Assembly: GCA_023436825.1 (NCBI GenBank)
Contig: JAEZHS010000262.1
Location: 1-6,239, forward strand
DNA length: 6,239 nt
Direction of reading: 5' to 3'
From: Pseudomonadota bacterium
GTDB lineage: Bacteria; Pseudomonadota; Alphaproteobacteria; Reyranellales; Reyranellaceae
Below the pieces are notes generated by a model. The model was not told the origin of the DNA and did no database searches. It was given only the letters and a program-made list of their open reading frames with translations. This document shows, piece after piece, positions 1 to 5,754 of the stretch; the stretch's first letter is position 1; each line of letters opens with the position of its first letter. The position numbers and the translations under genes are program-made.

Positions 1-38
1 CGTGGGGTGGGGGCCAGGCCCCCGTCTCGAAGGGTGGG
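1..38 (-). repeat. Palindromic repeat unit A (REP/BIME-like), inverted partner of unit B
   Basis: Read on the minus strand from 38 to 1, this unit starts with the arm CCCACCCTTCGAGAC (38-24) and continues into a GC-rich palindrome (23-9, GGGGG/CCCCC stem with flanking GGCC). Unit B at 55-101 has the same plan on the plus strand: the identical 15-base arm followed by a different short palindrome. A shared arm with an unrelated but similarly sized hairpin is typical of interspersed palindromic repeats in alphaproteobacteria; that family assignment is from memory of such elements and was not searched. The bases beyond the palindrome (8-1) do not match unit B, so this copy looks divergent or truncated, or continues beyond the window. 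Confidence 0.6.
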
Positions 39-54
39 CGACAATTACGGTGAA

Positions 55-101
55 ACCCACCCTTCGAGACGCGGTCCTACGGACCGCTCCTCAGGGTGAG
101 G
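55..101 (+). repeat. Palindromic repeat unit B (REP/BIME-like)
   Basis: The unit contains the arm CCCACCCTTCGAGAC (56-70), a perfect 7-bp hairpin GCGGTCC-TAC-GGACCGC (71-87), and a distal arm TCCTCAGGGTGAGG (88-101) that pairs imperfectly with the first arm (CCACCCT against AGGGTGAGG, GAG against CTC). The layout matches abundant intergenic repeats I recall from Bradyrhizobium-like genomes, with a 'CCTTCGAGACG...GCTCCTCAGG.TGAGG' consensus. Together with unit A it forms a perfect 16-bp inverted repeat (23-38 with 56-71, 17-base spacer). It lies downstream of the dodecin stop codon, where its RNA copy could form a stable 3' structure. No T-run follows on either strand, so I do not call it an intrinsic terminator. 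Confidence 0.7.
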
Positions 102-127
102 CAAATCGCTGGCTCGTGGCTGCTCGC

Positions 128-343
128 TCAGCCGCCGCCTTCGTACTTGAAGGAGAGCTTCAGTTTGGTGCGGTAGGCCGTGACCTTGCCGTCCTCGACG
201 ACCAGGTCCTGCTCGACCACTTCGGCGACGCGCAGGTCGCGCAGCGACTTGGCGGCGCGGTCGACCGCCGTCTTTGCCGCCTTTTCCCAGGAGTCGGTGC
301 TGGTGCCGACCAGCTCGATCACTTTGTAGACGCTGTCCGCCAT
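128..343 (-). CDS. Dodecin family protein (small flavin-binding-fold dodecamer), non-canonical binding residues
   Basis: The product has 71 residues, the usual dodecin length. Its layout is that of the family: first strand VYKVIELVG (about 5-13), one helix SWEKAAKTAVDRAAKSL (about 18-34), then two long strands (about 38-67). Dodecins assemble into hollow cytoplasmic dodecamers that store or buffer flavins or related ligands. In classical members a tryptophan in an 'LDWFEV' segment stacks on the flavin and a glutamine in 'YQVTLKVGF' contacts it; here the aligned residues are Val39 (segment RVAEV) and Arg58 (YRTKLKLSF). The protein therefore belongs to the divergent '.EQ..VEDGK...YR' type, and flavin binding should not be assumed. 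The start was chosen at the ATG at 343 because GAGGGAGG (356-349) lies 5 bases before it; an in-frame ATG at 376 would add 11 residues the family lacks. The stop is TGA. The gene follows the transporter genes on the same strand after 107 bases, and may be a separate unit. Confidence 0.88.
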   Translation of the reverse strand: MADSVYKVIELVGTSTDSWEKAAKTAVDRAAKSLRDLRVAEVVEQDLVVEDGKVTAYRTKLKLSFKYEGGG

Positions 344-450
344 GTGAGCCTCCCTCGAACACGGGTTCCCGTCCATCCGGTGCCGGTCAGAGGGGAGGCG
401 CGGCAGCGGGTGCCTGAATGGCCTTTCCTTGGGTGAACTCTATCACCGAA

Positions 451-2082
451 TCAGGCCGCCGCGAACTTGCCGAATTCCCAGTGGCGGCCGGGGGCGGCGG
501 CGAACAGGGCCTTGGTGTAGTCGTCGCGCGGCGAGCCGAAGACCTGCTCGGCCGAGCCGTATTCGACGACACGACCCTTGCTCATCACGGCGACGTAGTC
601 GCAGATCTGGGCGGCAACGCGCAGGTCGTGGGTGATGAACAGCACGGCGAGGTTCAGCCGTGTGCGGATCTCGTCGAGCAGCTGCAGCACCTGCTTCTGC
701 ACCGAGACGTCGAGCGCCGACACCGCCTCGTCGGCGATCAGCAGCTCGGGCTCCATGGCCAGCGCCCGGGCGATGCAGATGCGCTGGCGCTGGCCGCCCG
801 AGAACTGGTGCGGGAAGCGGTCGAGCGCATTGGGATCGAGCCGCACCGTCTCCATCAGCTTGCGGGCGCGCGCCAGCGCCTCCTGCCGACTGACGCCGAA
901 ATTCATCGGTCCCTCGATGATGAAGTCGCCGACCGTGATGCGCGGGTTCATCGAGCGGTAGGGATCCTGGAAGACGATCTGCACCTTGCGGCGATGCGGA
1001 CGCAGCTTGCCCGCCGGCATGGTGGCGATCTCCGTGTCGCCTAAAAAGACCTTGCCGTCGGTCGGATCGATCAGGCGGGCGATGCAGCGCGCCACCGTCG
1101 ACTTGCCCGAACCCGATTCGCCCACGATGCCCAAGGTCTCGCCCTTGCGGATGTCGAGGTCGACGTCGACCGCGGCCTTCACCACGCGCGCCTTCTGGAA
1201 GAAGCCGCTGCCCGAGTAGACCTTGCCCAGCTTCTCGGTGCGCAGGACGGTGATGCCGTCCTTGCGCGCGCCGCGGTGCTGCGGGTGGATCGAGGGCACC
1301 GAGGAGATCAGCATCTTGGTGTAGGCCTCCCGCGGGCGCGACAGGATCTGCTCGGTCGGGCCCATCTCCACCAGCTCGCCCCAGCGCAGCACGGCCACGC
1401 GATGGGCGATCTCGGCGACGACGCCGAAGTCGTGGGTGATGAACAGCACGCCGGTGCCCTGGCCTTCCTGCAGCTCGGCGATCAGCTTCAGGATCTCGGC
1501 CTGCGTGGTGACGTCGAGGGCGGTGGTCGGCTCGTCGGCGATCAACAGCACGGGGTCGAGGACCAGCGCCATGGCGATCATGATGCGCTGGCGCTGGCCG
1601 CCCGAGAGCTGGTGCGGAAACGAGGCGTAGATGCGCTCGGGCTCCGGCAGCTTCACGCGGTCGAGGATGGCGATGATCTTGGCCTTGCGCTGGCCGGCAT
1701 CGAGCGTGGTGTGGGTGCGCAGCACCTCGGCGATCTGGGCGCCGCAGGTCATGACCGGGTTGAGCGCGGTCATCGGCTCCTGGAAGATCATCGACATGCG
1801 CGTGCAGCGCAGCTCGCGCAGCCGGTCCTCGCTCGCCGCCAGGATGTTCTCGCCCTGCAGCAGGATCTCGCCCGAGCTCGGCTTCAGCGCCTTGGCGAGC
1901 AGGCCCATGACGGTGAAGGCGATCACCGACTTGCCCGAGCCCGATTCGCCCACCAGGCAGACGATCTCGCCGGGATTGACGGTGAAGTTCACCTTGTCGA
2001 CGGCGAACTCGCGGTCGGCGCCCCTGGGCAGCGTGACCGAGAGGTTGCGGACCTCGAGTACCGGCTTCTTCGCTTCGCTCAT
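451..2082 (-). CDS. Dipeptide/oligopeptide-type ABC transporter, fused double ATP-binding protein (DppD-DppF type)
   Basis: This 543-residue cytoplasmic protein carries two complete nucleotide-binding domains and would energise the permease pair encoded just upstream. Domain 1 has Walker A GESGSGKS (45-52), Q-loop Gln101 (FQEPMTALNPV), signature LSGGQRQR (159-166), Walker B LLIADE (179-184) and H-loop His217. Domain 2 has GESGSGKS (321-328), Gln372 (FQDPYRSMNP), FSGGQRQR (427-434), LLIADE (447-452) and His485. The stretch after domain 1 (SRPREAYTKMLISSVPSI) resembles the oligopeptide-transporter C-terminal extension. Both sites look catalytically intact, and fused DppDF proteins (GsiA/YejF-like) are common. 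After the domain 2 Walker B the usual DEPTSALD reads DEAVSALD, a recognised variant. The start is uncertain: ATG at 2082 has no good Shine-Dalgarno, and an in-frame GTG at 2097 would add five residues. The gap to the dppC-type gene is 31 bases. Substrate cannot be told from this subunit. Confidence 0.95.
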   Translation of the reverse strand: MSEAKKPVLEVRNLSVTLPRGADREFAVDKVNFTVNPGEIVCLVGESGSGKSVIAFTVMGLLAKALKPSSGEILLQGENILAASEDRLRELRCTRMSMIFQEPMTALNPVMTCGAQIAEVLRTHTTLDAGQRKAKIIAILDRVKLPEPERIYASFPHQLSGGQRQRIMIAMALVLDPVLLIADEPTTALDVTTQAEILKLIAELQEGQGTGVLFITHDFGVVAEIAHRVAVLRWGELVEMGPTEQILSRPREAYTKMLISSVPSIHPQHRGARKDGITVLRTEKLGKVYSGSGFFQKARVVKAAVDVDLDIRKGETLGIVGESGSGKSTVARCIARLIDPTDGKVFLGDTEIATMPAGKLRPHRRKVQIVFQDPYRSMNPRITVGDFIIEGPMNFGVSRQEALARARKLMETVRLDPNALDRFPHQFSGGQRQRICIARALAMEPELLIADEAVSALDVSVQKQVLQLLDEIRTRLNLAVLFITHDLRVAAQICDYVAVMSKGRVVEYGSAEQVFGSPRDDYTKALFAAAPGRHWEFGKFAAA

Positions 2083-2113
2083 CGATACACCAAACACACC
2101 GTCATGCTGCGCG

Positions 2114-3049
2114 TCATACCTTCTTGCTCATCTTGGGGTCGAGCGTGTCCCTCAACCCGTCGCCCATGATGTTGATCGCGAGCACGGTCACGGCGAGGAA
2201 GATGGCGGGATAGAAGATGTTGTGCGGGAACACGCGGAACAGCGTGCGGCCCTCGGCCATGATGTTGCCCCAGCTCGGGATTTCCGGCGGGATGCCGATG
2301 CCCAGGAACGAGAGCGCGGCCTCGACCAGGATGGCGGCGGCGGCGAGGAAGGTGCCCTGCACAATCAACGGCGCGACGGTGTTGGGCAGGATGTGGCGGA
2401 ACATCAGCACCCAGGTCGGCGTGCCGACCGAGATGGCGCCTTCGACATAAGGCTCCTCGCGCACGGTCAGCACGATCGAGCGCACCAGGCGCACGACGCG
2501 CGGCACGTCGGGCACGACGATGGCGAAGATCACGGTGACGAGGCCGGCGCGCCAGATCGAGACCATGGCGATGGCGAGCAAGATGCCCGGAATCGCCATC
2601 AACCCATCCATGATGCGCATGATGATGCCGTCGAGCCATCGGACGTAGCCTGAGATGAGGCCGATCACGGTGCCGATCGCGACGGCGATCAGGGCGACCG
2701 CGATGCCGACCGCCAGCGAGACGCGCGTGCCGTAGATCACGCGGCTGTAGACGTCGCGACCCAGGCTGTCGGTGCCCATGATGGCGACGCGCTTGACGGT
2801 GGTGCCGTCGTCCAGGCGCATGGTGATCTCGGTGCCCGGCTTCTTGTTGCGCCCCGCGGGATCGATGCGGGTCGGGTCGACCGTGCCGAGGACAGGCGCC
2901 AGGGCGGCGATCACCAGCATGATGAGCAGGATGGTGCCGCCGATGATGACGTTCGGGTTGCGAAGGGCAACGAGCCACAGGCTCTTGCGCTTGGTCGATG
3001 CCGCCGCGATCGAGGCGGAGTCGACGAGGTCTTCGGACGCGACGGTCAA
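2114..3049 (-). CDS. Peptide/nickel-type ABC transporter permease, DppC type
   Basis: This 311-residue inner-membrane permease would pair with the upstream DppB-type protein to form the transport channel. Hydrophobic spans lie at about 33-53, 109-133, 143-163, 166-182, 227-248 and 278-296. The periplasmic stretch after the first span contains the DppC-type MGTDSLGRDVYSRVIYG (91-107), preceded by a charged segment (about 65-90). The cytoplasmic coupling loop that docks on the ATPase is visible as EGAISVGT...FRHILPN (203-223), matching the EAA pattern with conserved Gly209 and Ile-Leu-Pro. The tail GDGLRDTLDPKM is typical of DppC proteins. The start is TTG at 3049: it overlaps the upstream stop as TTGA, GAGG lies 8 bases before it, and no ATG or GTG follows in frame before the first membrane span. 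The stop is TGA at 2116-2114. Confidence 0.95.
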   Translation of the reverse strand: MTVASEDLVDSASIAAASTKRKSLWLVALRNPNVIIGGTILLIMLVIAALAPVLGTVDPTRIDPAGRNKKPGTEITMRLDDGTTVKRVAIMGTDSLGRDVYSRVIYGTRVSLAVGIAVALIAVAIGTVIGLISGYVRWLDGIIMRIMDGLMAIPGILLAIAMVSIWRAGLVTVIFAIVVPDVPRVVRLVRSIVLTVREEPYVEGAISVGTPTWVLMFRHILPNTVAPLIVQGTFLAAAAILVEAALSFLGIGIPPEIPSWGNIMAEGRTLFRVFPHNIFYPAIFLAVTVLAINIMGDGLRDTLDPKMSKKV

Positions 3050-3987
3050 TAGCGGATCCTCGGATCGAAAACGGTGTAGCTGATGTCGATCAGCAGGTTG
3101 ATCACGACATAGACCACCGAGAACATCAGGATGACGGTCTGGATGGTCGGGAAGTCACGGCTGAGCACCGCCTCGACAGTGAGACGGCCGAGGCCGGGCA
3201 GGCCGAACACGCTCTCGGTCACCACGGCGCCGCCGATCAGGATGGCGATGCCGAGGCCGATGATGGTCAGGATCGGCACGGCGGCGTTGCGCAGCGCATG
3301 GCGCATCAGCACGACGCGGTTGGAGAGGCCCTTGGCGCGGGCGGTGCGGATGTAATCCTCGTTCAGCACTTCCAGCACCGAGGCGCGGGTGATGCGCGAG
3401 ATCAGCGCGATGAAGCCGACCGACAGGGTGAGCGAGGGCAGCACCATGCGTTCCAGGAACTGCCAGAAATTGACGCCGATGCGGACATAGCCCTGGACCG
3501 GCAGCCAGCCGAGCTCGATGGCGAAGACGTAGATCAGGCAGTAGCCGATGACGAAGCCCGGCACCGAGAAGCCCATCACCGCGAAGGCCATGACGACGCG
3601 GTCGAAGACCGAGCCCTGGCGATAGGCGGCGAGCACGCCGATCGGCACGGAGACGGCGACGGCGAAGATCAGGGTGCAGATGGTGAGCGCCAGGGTGGGC
3701 TCGATGCGCTGGGCGATGAGCTCGGCCACGGTCTTCTTGAAGAAGAAGCTCTCGCCGAAATTGCCCTGCAGGATGTCGCCGATCCAGATGGCGAACTGGG
3801 TCCAGATCGGCTCGTTGAGGCCGAGTTTCGCGCGGATGTCGTTGATCTGGTCGGAGGTGGCGTTGTCGCCGGCGATCACCGCCGCCGGATCGCCCGGCGT
3901 GAGCCGCAACATGAGGAAGACGAGCACCGCCACCACCGTGAGCACGGGGATGATGGAGACGAGACGACGGGCGATGAAGTCGAGCAT
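3046..3987 (-). CDS. Peptide/nickel-type ABC transporter permease, DppB type
   Basis: This 313-residue inner-membrane permease forms one half of the channel. The N-terminus has the DppB pattern: a short cytoplasmic start, a first membrane span at about 10-28, then RLTPGDPA (28-35) and a periplasmic domain with IRAKLGLNEPIWTQF (51-65) and GNFGES (75-80). Further spans lie at about 100-122, 131-156, 182-199, 238-258 and 281-303. The ATPase-coupling EAA-type loop is DYIRTARAKGLSN...RHALRNAAVP (211-238), and the protein ends in DPRIRY, a usual DppB ending. The ATG at 3987 is the natural family start. Its Shine-Dalgarno is weak (only GGA about 5 bases upstream), whereas the SBP gene has a strong one. 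The gene lies 115 bases after the SBP stop, with a palindromic element between, and its TGA overlaps the TTG of the next gene. Confidence 0.95.
   Translation of the reverse strand: MLDFIARRLVSIIPVLTVVAVLVFLMLRLTPGDPAAVIAGDNATSDQINDIRAKLGLNEPIWTQFAIWIGDILQGNFGESFFFKKTVAELIAQRIEPTLALTICTLIFAVAVSVPIGVLAAYRQGSVFDRVVMAFAVMGFSVPGFVIGYCLIYVFAIELGWLPVQGYVRIGVNFWQFLERMVLPSLTLSVGFIALISRITRASVLEVLNEDYIRTARAKGLSNRVVLMRHALRNAAVPILTIIGLGIAILIGGAVVTESVFGLPGLGRLTVEAVLSRDFPTIQTVILMFSVVYVVINLLIDISYTVFDPRIRY
3058..3061 (-). promoter_or_regulatory. Shine-Dalgarno GAGG that supports the TTG start of the DppC-type gene
   Basis: On the minus strand GAGG (3061-3058) is followed by 8 bases and then TTG (3049-3047). 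It lies inside the last codons of the DppB-type gene. Because the TTG shares bases with that gene's TGA stop, this site fits reinitiation by a ribosome finishing the upstream permease. Confidence 0.7.
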
Positions 3988-4020
3988 TCCGGTCCGATGA
4001 TCTCTTTACTTCAAGGATGG

Positions 4021-4102
4021 CCTTTGCGGCTCTCCCCCTCCGCCCTTCGGGCACCTCCCCCGTCGGACGGGGGACGCAGGGAGGGGGAAGGCCGCAACGA
4101 GG
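4021..4102. repeat. Intergenic palindromic element predicted to fold as a three-way junction
   Basis: An 18-position outer stem pairs 4024-4041 with 4080-4097: 16 Watson-Crick pairs, one G-U and one mismatch (4032/4089). It encloses two smaller hairpins: GCCC-TTC-GGGC (4042-4052) and a perfect 7-bp stem TCCCCCG/CGGGGGA (4056-4062 with 4068-4074, 5-base loop). CCT at 4021-4023 can extend the outer stem with AGG at 4100-4102. The element begins immediately beside the SBP stop codon (4105-4103) and fills most of the gap before the DppB-type gene. I recall similar 'CTCCCCCTCCGCCC..GGGC.CCTCCCCC' repeats as widespread in alphaproteobacterial intergenic DNA. There is no T-run, so a role in stabilising the upstream SBP transcript or attenuating read-through is an inference. 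Confidence 0.75.
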
Positions 4103-5683
4103 TTATTTCTTCTCGATATTCCACATAACCGGCACCGGCGCCTTGAGCCAGCCGGTCACATTGGCGCGGGCGGCACCCGGGCCGTACCACTGGCCGATCC
4201 AGCCGTACTGGGCCGTCTCCAGGGCGCGGTCCTGCACGGCCTTGGCAAGTTGCTTGCCCTTGGCCGGGTCGGTCTCTTTGGCGTAGGCGTCGCGCAACTT
4301 CTCCATCTCCGGATCGGTCGGCCAGCCGAACCACGACTTGTCGCCCTGGGCGACCATGTACGACGTCGCGATCGGGTTCAGGATGGCGGCGGCGACCGAG
4401 AAGGTGTGCAGGATGTTCCAGCCGCCCTTGTCGGCAGGATCCTTCTTGGTGCGGCGCGTGACCAGCGTCTGCCAGTCCATCGACTGCATGTCGACCTTGA
4501 AGCCGGCCTGCTCGAGCAGCTGCTTGGTGACCGGCGCGGTGTTGGTGAGCACCGGCAGGGTGGTCGACTGCATCACCACGACTGGCGTGCCGTCATAGCC
4601 CGCCTCCTTCAGGAGCGCCTTGGCCTTCTCGAAGTCAGGCTTGACCAGGAGCCCGTTGGGCGCATCGAAGGCATTGGGCGTGCCGCAGACGAAGGCGGCC
4701 GAGCAGACCTTGTAGTACTCCGGCTCGCCGACCGTCGCCTTGAGGTAGTCCTCCTGGCGCATCGCCAGCAGCGCAGCCTGGCGGATCTTGGGATTGTCGA
4801 ACGGCTTCACCACATGGTTGAAGCGGATGATGAACTGGTGACCCAGCGGGTTCCAGTCGACCAGCTGCACGCTCTTCTCTTTCTTGAGGATCGGGATCAG
4901 GTCGTGCGGCGGCTGCTCGATGAGATCGATTTCGCCCGCGACGAGGGCGTTCACCTGCTGCTGCGGGTCGGGCATCTCGATGATCTCGACGCGGTCGACC
5001 TTGACGACCTTGCCGCCGGCCAGTCCCGAGGGGGCCTCCGAACGCGGCTTGTACTTCGGGTTCTTGACATAGACGTGCTTCTCGCCGGGCTTGGACTCGG
5101 CATTGACGTAGATGAACGGGCCCGAGCCGATCTGGCTGTCGATCTGCTTGAAGGCGTCGGTCTCGGCGACGCGCTTGGGCATCATGAACGGCACGTTGGA
5201 TGACGGCTTGCCCAGCGAATCGAGCACCAGGCCGTAGGGCTCCTTCAGCACCATCTCGAAGGTCCTGGCGTCGACCGCCTTGAACTCCTTGACGAAGTCC
5301 ATGAGCTTGAGACCCATGGCGTCGCGCTTGCCCCAGCGCTGGATCGAGGCGATGCAGTCCTCGGACGTGACGGGCTTGCCGTCGTGCCATTCGAGGCCGT
5401 CGCGCAGGGTGAAGCTCCACACCGTCTTGTCGGGCGAGACCTCGTACTTGTCGACCATCTGCGGCTTGACGGCGTTGTTCTCGTCCGACGCGAACAGCGT
5501 GTCGTAGATGAAATAGCCGTGGTTGCGCGTGACGTAGGCCGTCGTCCAGATCGGATCGAGGATCGTCAGGTTGCCGTTCTGCACGAACTTCAGGGTCTTG
5601 CCCTGGGCCAGTGCCGGCCCGCTTGCCATCGCCAGGATGGCGCCGGCAGCCGCAGCCGCGAGCGCACGCCGCATCATCTTCAT
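4103..5683 (-). CDS. Periplasmic ABC transporter solute-binding protein, family 5 (peptide/nickel type), complete
   Basis: This 526-residue extracytoplasmic receptor would capture solute for the adjacent permeases. The N-terminus MKMMRRALAA...ASGPALA is a standard Sec signal peptide with cleavage expected after Ala26 (ALA|QG); there is no lipobox cysteine. The mature start KTLKFVQNGNLTILDPIWTT and the segment WSFTLRDGLEWHDGKPVTSED (89-109) are family 5 hallmarks; IGSGPFIYV (185-193) and GEIDLIEQPP (250-259) also fit. Size is normal for the family. Cysteines at 110, 327 and 333 (CSAAFVC) could permit one disulphide. The substrate is not readable: family 5 members bind peptides, opines, nickel, glutathione or sugars. 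The start ATG at 5683 has GAGGGGG (5695-5689) five bases upstream. It is a paralogue of the truncated gene to the right, with about 53% identity over the last 160 residues. Confidence 0.95.
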   Translation of the reverse strand: MKMMRRALAAAAAGAILAMASGPALAQGKTLKFVQNGNLTILDPIWTTAYVTRNHGYFIYDTLFASDENNAVKPQMVDKYEVSPDKTVWSFTLRDGLEWHDGKPVTSEDCIASIQRWGKRDAMGLKLMDFVKEFKAVDARTFEMVLKEPYGLVLDSLGKPSSNVPFMMPKRVAETDAFKQIDSQIGSGPFIYVNAESKPGEKHVYVKNPKYKPRSEAPSGLAGGKVVKVDRVEIIEMPDPQQQVNALVAGEIDLIEQPPHDLIPILKKEKSVQLVDWNPLGHQFIIRFNHVVKPFDNPKIRQAALLAMRQEDYLKATVGEPEYYKVCSAAFVCGTPNAFDAPNGLLVKPDFEKAKALLKEAGYDGTPVVVMQSTTLPVLTNTAPVTKQLLEQAGFKVDMQSMDWQTLVTRRTKKDPADKGGWNILHTFSVAAAILNPIATSYMVAQGDKSWFGWPTDPEMEKLRDAYAKETDPAKGKQLAKAVQDRALETAQYGWIGQWYGPGAARANVTGWLKAPVPVMWNIEKK

Positions 5684-5707
5684 CTAAACCCCCTCGGTTT
5701 CTTCCCT

Positions 5708-5745
5708 AAAAAGATGAGGGAGGCCGAATCCCCTTCCGGCCTCCC
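5708..5745 (-). terminator. Terminator-like hairpin between the two tandem SBP genes
   Basis: On the minus strand a perfect 9-bp stem GGGAGGCCG (5745-5737) and CGGCCTCCC (5726-5718) encloses a 10-base loop. It is followed by TCATCTTTTT. The T-tract starts five bases after the stem, further than in an ideal intrinsic terminator, so it may be leaky. The stem begins about 10 bases after the upstream SBP stop codon. Only about 24 bases separate the T-tract from the next ATG, which leaves no room for a full promoter between them. Confidence 0.6.
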
Positions 5746-5754
5746 CCCGTATGC

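Noticed and set aside
344..376. Upstream in-frame ATG for the dodecin gene, adding MDGNPCSREAH
   Set aside because: The added residues do not fit the family, and the strong GAGGGAGG site would fall inside the coding region; it is correctly spaced for the ATG at 343.
432..447. Small inverted repeat GGTGA/TCACC just after the ATPase stop codon as a possible terminator
   Set aside because: Only 5 bp with a 6-base loop and no T-run on the minus strand; too weak to call.
344..450. Promoter for the dodecin gene in the 107-base gap
   Set aside because: I see no convincing -35/-10 pair on the minus strand. The gene may be expressed from the operon or from a promoter type that cannot be recognised by eye.
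2998..4128. A 376-codon plus-strand open frame opposite the DppB-type permease, and similar long plus-strand frames opposite the ATPase, DppC-type and SBP genes
   Set aside because: They lie antisense to clear family members. Their products are low-complexity His/Asp/Arg/Gly-rich sequences typical of the reverse complement of GC-rich coding DNA, with no recognisable domain.
4011..4334. A 107-codon minus-strand frame spanning the palindromic element and the end of the SBP gene
   Set aside because: It is out of frame with the SBP, and its Pro/Ser/Arg-rich end is a translation of the palindromic repeat, a common annotation artefact.
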